A stretch of 64,000 nt of DNA from Shimia sp051201625. Lineage in GTDB: Bacteria > Pseudomonadota > Alphaproteobacteria > Rhodobacterales > Rhodobacteraceae. Of this stretch, positions 60,046-64,000 are shown piece after piece (positions within the stretch are counted from its first letter, which is position 1; every line of letters starts with the position of its first letter). The DNA is taken from NCBI RefSeq assembly GCF_051201625.1, contig NZ_CP179203.1, positions 1,922,001-1,986,000 on the forward strand. The letters run 5' to 3'. The translations under genes were made by a program, and so were the position numbers. The notes under the pieces are model-generated. The model made no database searches. It was not told the DNA's origin and saw nothing but the letters and a program-made list of their open reading frames with translations.

Positions 60046-62529
60046 TTATCCTCCCGCCATGACCTTAGGTAACCAGAGCACTAGCTGAGGAAAGGTAAAC
60101 AATAGGATAAGTCCGAGAAGCTGTACTAACATAAACTGCATCATGCCTAAATATATGTCCCGCAAATCCCAGTTTGGCACCACGCCTTTCAAAAAGTAGG
60201 CTGAGAGCGCCACCGGTGGTGACAGCCATGCAGTTTGCAAATTAACCGCTACAAGAATGCCAAACCATACAAGGAGATCGTAGGTGCTCTCAAAGCCCGG
60301 AAGATCAAGCGCAATCACTGCTGGGAGTAAAATTGGAACCACGATCAGGACGATTGGAACCCACTCTAGGGGCCAGCCTAACAGGAAGACGAGGGCCATG
60401 ATTAGGATAAGCACCATGTATGGCGACATATCTAAAGCCAGTAGGCTATCGGTAAGCATTTTGGGTGTGCCAAGGTTAGAAAATTCTGCACCGAAAAAGT
60501 TTGATGCAGCAACCAAAAACATGATCAAAACTGTGATTTCTAGCGATTTTATAAGGCAATCTGCAAAGCCTCTAAATGTGAACTTTCGATAGCCGATTGA
60601 AAGGAGAATAGAACCAAACGCCCCCATTGCAGCCGCCTCAGCGGGTGTGGCCAGTCCAAGTAGAATTGAGCCAAGCGCAAAACTTATTAAAATTGTTGGC
60701 GGCATGAGCCCACGGAAAAATTCATCCCATAGTTCTGAGAAGTAAAAGTTCTCCTGTGCGTCTGAGCGGAAAATTGGTAGCACAAGATAGGCGGCAACAG
60801 CCATCAGAACAAGCCACATCACACTCATAACCATTGACGCTCCAGAGAGGTCGCCTGCCATAATGGCACTGGCTGAGATTGCCATCTGCCCACCTATGGT
60901 AATTGGGGCTACAATCCGCAGAATTGTCAGACTTTTGTAGGCTTTGTACGCGATCCACAAGGCAGCGAACGTTGCGAGTAGTCCTGCAAATGGAAACATA
61001 TTTGCGAACATTCCGTTCAGGGACCAACCAAAAACCCGGCAAATTGCTAAAATTCCGACAGAAATTAACACAACTTCAACACCATAACGGTTTGACGTTA
61101 CCGGTTGGTCTTCTTCCGCCAAAATGGGTCCTAATTCTGGGTTTAGCCAACAACGGCCAAGTGTATAGAGGAGGTAGAGTGATGCGAGAAGCGCCCCAGG
61201 AATAAAGGCCGCGCGAAATAAATCGAGGACCGAAACCTCCAACACGGGTCCCATTACAATCAGCATAATCGAGGGAGGGATTAGAATGCCTAAAGTTCCC
61301 CCTGCGGTGATGGTTCCCGCCGCTAACTGAACGTTGTAACCAGACCGACTCATCGTGGCGCCGGCCATGATGCCCAAAATTGTTACGGAGGCACCGACAA
61401 TTCCGGTGGCGGCTGCAAAGATAGTTGAGACCACGAGGACAGCGATGTAGAGAGCGCCTCGCACACGGGCCATGATCATCTGAATAGATCCGAACAATCG
61501 CTCCATTAAGCCAGCCTGTTCCATGACGATCCCCATGAGAACAAAAAGTGGAACCGCCATCAATTGGTCATTCAGCATGGTTGAGTTAGTGTTCAAGGTC
61601 ATCAGGAGAGTTGTCAACTTGAAGTTGGCGCCCCAAATTCCAAATACAAACGCTAAGAAAATAAGGGTGAAAGCAATCGGAAAACCGATAAAAATTACAA
61701 ACAGCATCGCGCCCAGCATGATAAGCCCAATAGTAGGTTTGGATAATGTTGGGCGGGCCTTCATCTGTTCTGTGAACCATTCACCGCCTGGTACTAAATC
61801 GGGCGCGAAAATTGCCAAAATGAGCCAAAGTAGACCGACTATATAGAAGGGCAGGGCTCTAACAAATACCTTTTCTCTTTCTTTGCCCATTTTGTGGAAC
61901 GCACGAAAAATTTCTGGAATGCCCTGCAATAGCAGCAATATACCACCGACCGGCATTGCGAGTCTCGCAGGCCACAAGAGTGGTCCCCATGCGCTATCGA
62001 CTGCCATGGTTTCACCAGTGGAGTAGGCAAGCCACCAATATTGTGCAGAGACCACAGAGAAAAAAATCATCGAGGGAATAAAGAACAAAAGATAAAGTAT
62101 CGCATCGACACTGGCCTGGGTTTTGCTTGACCAATTGCGATAGAGGAAGTCTGCTCGGATGTGTACGCCGCGCATAAGGCCATAGCCTGCTGCGGCCATG
62201 AATAACACGCCCGCTAACATTCGACTTGTGTCATACACCCATAGTGTCGGTCCCAGACCTAACGACCGTGCTAATTCTTCAAAACCGGCGTTAGATAAAA
62301 TCGAAAACGAATTTCGAGAGAAAACTTCGAACACGACAACAGCGATCAATGGCACCAAAAGTAACGCAATGATCTGCCCCGCGCGATAGTTAACCACGTC
62401 AATAACCGCCGTTATCGGACGCTGCCATGAAGTCATGTCATCTGGCGTTTCGCCAGGCTTTTCAGCACGACGTTCTGCAATCAGTTCGTCGGCAATTTCC
62501 AATTCACCCGGATTCACTTCGTCAGCCAT
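60046..62529 (-). CDS. Fused TRAP transporter small and large permease (DctQM)
   Basis: 827 aa from the ATG at 62529, which follows AGGGGACC. A DctQ-like part (about residues 35-210; LLVPLIAVVVFEVFSRNSFS, FIPSMIFFSVVSAQYWWLAY) is followed by a DctM part (GFPIAFTLIFLAFVFGIWGA, VGASVTILGIMAGATMSRSG, GTITAGGTLGILIPPSIMLI). The DctM half is interrupted by about 150 residues of extra helices before it resumes with LLGLATPAEAAAMGAFGSIL. The protein is about 200 residues longer than a simple QM fusion. It imports an organic anion with Na+ using the DctP protein encoded upstream. Confidence 0.9.
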   Translation of the reverse strand: MADEVNPGELEIADELIAERRAEKPGETPDDMTSWQRPITAVIDVVNYRAGQIIALLLVPLIAVVVFEVFSRNSFSILSNAGFEELARSLGLGPTLWVYDTSRMLAGVLFMAAAGYGLMRGVHIRADFLYRNWSSKTQASVDAILYLLFFIPSMIFFSVVSAQYWWLAYSTGETMAVDSAWGPLLWPARLAMPVGGILLLLQGIPEIFRAFHKMGKEREKVFVRALPFYIVGLLWLILAIFAPDLVPGGEWFTEQMKARPTLSKPTIGLIMLGAMLFVIFIGFPIAFTLIFLAFVFGIWGANFKLTTLLMTLNTNSTMLNDQLMAVPLFVLMGIVMEQAGLMERLFGSIQMIMARVRGALYIAVLVVSTIFAAATGIVGASVTILGIMAGATMSRSGYNVQLAAGTITAGGTLGILIPPSIMLIVMGPVLEVSVLDLFRAAFIPGALLASLYLLYTLGRCWLNPELGPILAEEDQPVTSNRYGVEVVLISVGILAICRVFGWSLNGMFANMFPFAGLLATFAALWIAYKAYKSLTILRIVAPITIGGQMAISASAIMAGDLSGASMVMSVMWLVLMAVAAYLVLPIFRSDAQENFYFSELWDEFFRGLMPPTILISFALGSILLGLATPAEAAAMGAFGSILLSIGYRKFTFRGFADCLIKSLEITVLIMFLVAASNFFGAEFSNLGTPKMLTDSLLALDMSPYMVLILIMALVFLLGWPLEWVPIVLIVVPILLPAVIALDLPGFESTYDLLVWFGILVAVNLQTAWLSPPVALSAYFLKGVVPNWDLRDIYLGMMQFMLVQLLGLILLFTFPQLVLWLPKVMAGG

Positions 62530-62548
62530 TGTTGTGGTCCCCTTATTC

Positions 62549-62628
62549 AAAAACGGCCCACTGCAGCGGGGCGGCTCACCAATATGGGGTTGGACTTTGG
62601 GTCCGCCCCGGGACATAGCCCGGAGCGG
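62549..62628 (-). terminator. Two hairpins between dctP and dctQM (attenuator)
   Basis: On the minus strand, 12 bp after the dctP stop, CCGCTCCGGG pairs with CCCGGGGCGG (62603-62628, one G-U, 6-nt loop). A second GC-rich hairpin around 62554-62575 is followed by TTTTTG. Such an arrangement lowers read-through so that the binding protein is made in excess over the permease, or protects the dctP mRNA 3' end. Confidence 0.6.
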
Positions 62629-62640
62629 AAATAGGCATTA

Positions 62641-63735
62641 TTACTTCAAAGTGTCGGCATGGGCTTTGCCCAAGCCTGCGTTTGATGCCTGTGCACCGGC
62701 CCAGAACGGAACTGCGATGTCTGCAAAATCCTTTTGGGATTGCCAAACTTCAGCAAAAAACTCGTTCTCATCCGCGGCTGTTTGCAGGGCACGTTTTGCG
62801 GCGGCCATGTACTCAGTGAAGTAGTCCGCTGGCGTGTCCTCGAGAATAACCCCATGGTTATCTGTCAGATCTTTCAGAGCTTTCCCGTTTTCGTAGATCC
62901 GGTAAGACATTGACTTAGACAGAGATGCATTCGCCGCAACTTCCAACGCCTTTTTCTCAATATTCGAGAGATCGTTGTAGAAGTCGAGGTTTACGTACAT
63001 ATCTGCGTTTACAACGACTTGGTGAAGACCTTGCAGATAGTAATGCTTCAGCACCTTCTGAAATCCAAACACAGAGTCTGGCTTCGGGCAGCACCATTCA
63101 GCTGCGTCGATTGTGCCTTTTTCTAGCGCTGGAAGGATGTCACCGCCACCCATTGCAACGGCTGGAACGCCAATGTCGGCATAGGCTGCGCCCACCATTC
63201 CTGGAGGTGCACGGAAGCGCATCTGACGGAAATCATCCATCGACTTGATCGGTTCAGGGAACCAACCTAATGCTTCAGGTCCAACTGGCTGCAGCATGAA
63301 CCCTTTAACATTTACACCCATTTCTTCCCACAGACGATCATACAATTCCTTGCCGCCGCCATATTGGAACCAGCTTAAAAATGCGATGTTGTCGAGACCA
63401 ACACCGGCGCCGGCAACAGGCGCACCGAATAGGTTTGCTGCTACGTGTTTGCCACCCCAGTAGTGTGTCCATGCAAAGCCACCTTCGACAAGTCCCGCAT
63501 CAACCGCGTCCATGATGTCACGCGGACCAACAACGGCACCGGCAGGCAGAACTTCGATCGTGAGTGATCCATCAGTAAGTGCGGCAACATCCTTACCGAA
63601 CTCGTTAAGCATGAACACTTCGTCTGCCGTGGCTGGCAACACAGACTGGATGCGAAGGACCTTCTCGGCCATTGCGCTGGAAGCCATGAGCGCAAGTGCT
63701 GCTGCACCTGACGCTAAAGTTTTAAGGTTAATCAT
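62641..63735 (-). CDS. TRAP transporter substrate-binding protein (DctP)
   Basis: 364 aa from the ATG at 63735, with GGGAGA upstream. The signal peptide is ASGAAALALMASSAMA. DctP fold: VLRIQSVLPATADEVFMLNE, LEKGTIDAAEWCCPKPDSVF (ligand-pocket segment), FRAPPGMVGAAYADIGVPAV with the conserved ligand-binding Arg, and a C-terminal helical lid. The AEWCCPKPD segment resembles the 2-oxoacid/mannitol-chloroaromatic subgroup. The ligand is inferred to be the substrate of the downstream HpsN-like enzyme. Confidence 0.92.
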   Translation of the reverse strand: MINLKTLASGAAALALMASSAMAEKVLRIQSVLPATADEVFMLNEFGKDVAALTDGSLTIEVLPAGAVVGPRDIMDAVDAGLVEGGFAWTHYWGGKHVAANLFGAPVAGAGVGLDNIAFLSWFQYGGGKELYDRLWEEMGVNVKGFMLQPVGPEALGWFPEPIKSMDDFRQMRFRAPPGMVGAAYADIGVPAVAMGGGDILPALEKGTIDAAEWCCPKPDSVFGFQKVLKHYYLQGLHQVVVNADMYVNLDFYNDLSNIEKKALEVAANASLSKSMSYRIYENGKALKDLTDNHGVILEDTPADYFTEYMAAAKRALQTAADENEFFAEVWQSQKDFADIAVPFWAGAQASNAGLGKAHADTLK

Positions 63736-63851
63736 TTGATTTCTCCCAAAGTTTTGCCTTCTCACTTATCATTACTTTACCAGGGACGAAGGCCTCAGCC
63801 CCGGCTTATGATTTTAATTTCGTAGGTACCTCTCGTGTTGCAGGGTAAAGC

Positions 63852-64000
63852 TCATGATGCGGCGTCCTCCAACACCAAATCGCTTGCCTTTTCCCCGATC
63901 ATAATTGCCGGGGCGTTTGTGTTACCGCTGACGATACGCGGCATGATTGACGCGTCTGCAACGCGCAGACCTTTGATGCCGTGGACCCGCAGGCGCGCGT
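63852..64000 (-). CDS. GMC-family oxidoreductase, C-terminus (partial, cut by window edge)
   Basis: The last 49 codons read RLRVHGIKGLRVADASIMPR, then IVSGNTNAPAIMIGEKASDL and a TGA at 63852. This is the conserved FAD-contacting C-terminus of choline/alcohol dehydrogenases of the GMC family. It lies 116 bp upstream of dctP on the same strand and may begin the operon: a flavoprotein dehydrogenase for an alcohol taken up by the TRAP system is plausible. Confidence 0.85.
   Translation of the reverse strand, partial: ARLRVHGIKGLRVADASIMPRIVSGNTNAPAIMIGEKASDLVLEDAAS

Noticed and set aside
1..64000. CRISPR array, prophage, rRNA or tRNA genes
   Set aside because: No regularly spaced direct repeats, phage structural genes, rRNA stretches or tRNA cloverleaf with a T-loop were recognised when reading both strands.

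Overview
The window reads as chromosomal DNA from a marine alphaproteobacterium of the Rhodobacteraceae (Roseobacter group) with moderate GC. The grounds are family-level recognition: the gene order lptF-lptG-lptD-surA-pdxA-ksgA opposite pepA-holC, prfA-prmC-DUF4167, a Fur/Mur regulator, a TRAP transporter beside an HpsN-type dehydrogenase, and several proteins with a typical roseobacter look. I saw no rRNA, tRNA, CRISPR array or prophage.

Layout. 1-2361: a LacI-type repressor (cut by the left edge) faces an amidohydrolase across a CpG-centred palindromic operator. 2424-6915 is an accessory patch: a decayed IS6-family transposase, an orphan conserved protein, a YqiA-like esterase, two nested IS transposase remnants, a set of strong inverted repeats, and an orphan GT11 (fucosyltransferase-like) gene. 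6661-9410 holds a LemA + DUF2207 pair with a poly-glycine tail, followed in the same frame by an open membrane-protein-like remnant. 9891-13067: a DAO-type oxidoreductase, a MobA-like nucleotidyltransferase, a broken FAD oxidoreductase and a Fur/Mur regulator. 13160-14690: a DEAD-box RNA helicase behind a highly structured leader. 14687-25925 is mixed housekeeping and transport: PhzF, Na+/H+ antiporter, EEP nuclease, SelO, nucleoside hydrolase, an iron-type FbpA under a perfect palindrome inside its promoter spacer, MazG, M20 hydrolase, agmatinase, DUF1499. 25987-42275 is core genome: prfA-prmC, DUF4167, ksgA-pdxA-surA-lptD-lptG-lptF, pepA-holC, a retropepsin-like protease, MarC, ABC-F and ndk.

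42525-56761 is the most coherent accessory system, an amino-sugar catabolic locus. A cytoplasmic GH20 hexosaminidase and a GntR/UTRA repressor lie on the minus strand. Diverging from them, across an AT-rich spacer full of TGGTA half-sites, is a tightly overlapped plus-strand operon: ABC permease, permease, binding protein, ATPase, Gfo/Idh dehydrogenase, two different SIS-domain isomerases/deaminases, a ROK kinase, a GatZ/AgaZ-type tagatose protein, NagA deacetylase and CutC. The reconstruction is ABC import of an N-acetylhexosamine oligomer or glycoside, cytoplasmic hydrolysis by GH20, phosphorylation by ROK, deacetylation by NagA, and deamination/isomerisation by the SIS proteins. The carbon then leaves either as fructose-6-P (GlcNAc branch) or through tagatose phosphates (GalNAc branch).

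56935-64000 holds a universal stress protein and a minus-strand cluster: the C-terminus of a GMC oxidoreductase at the right edge, a TRAP binding protein, a fused and enlarged TRAP QM permease, a DUF475/TerC-like membrane protein and an HpsN-like (sulfopropanediol-type) dehydrogenase. It probably takes up and oxidises a small hydroxy compound such as 2,3-dihydroxypropane-1-sulfonate.

No wholly new multi-gene system is evident. The best candidates for something undescribed are the structured leader of the DEAD-box gene (13203-13364), the CutC- and GatZ-containing amino-sugar operon, and the inverted-repeat cluster at 5344-5430.
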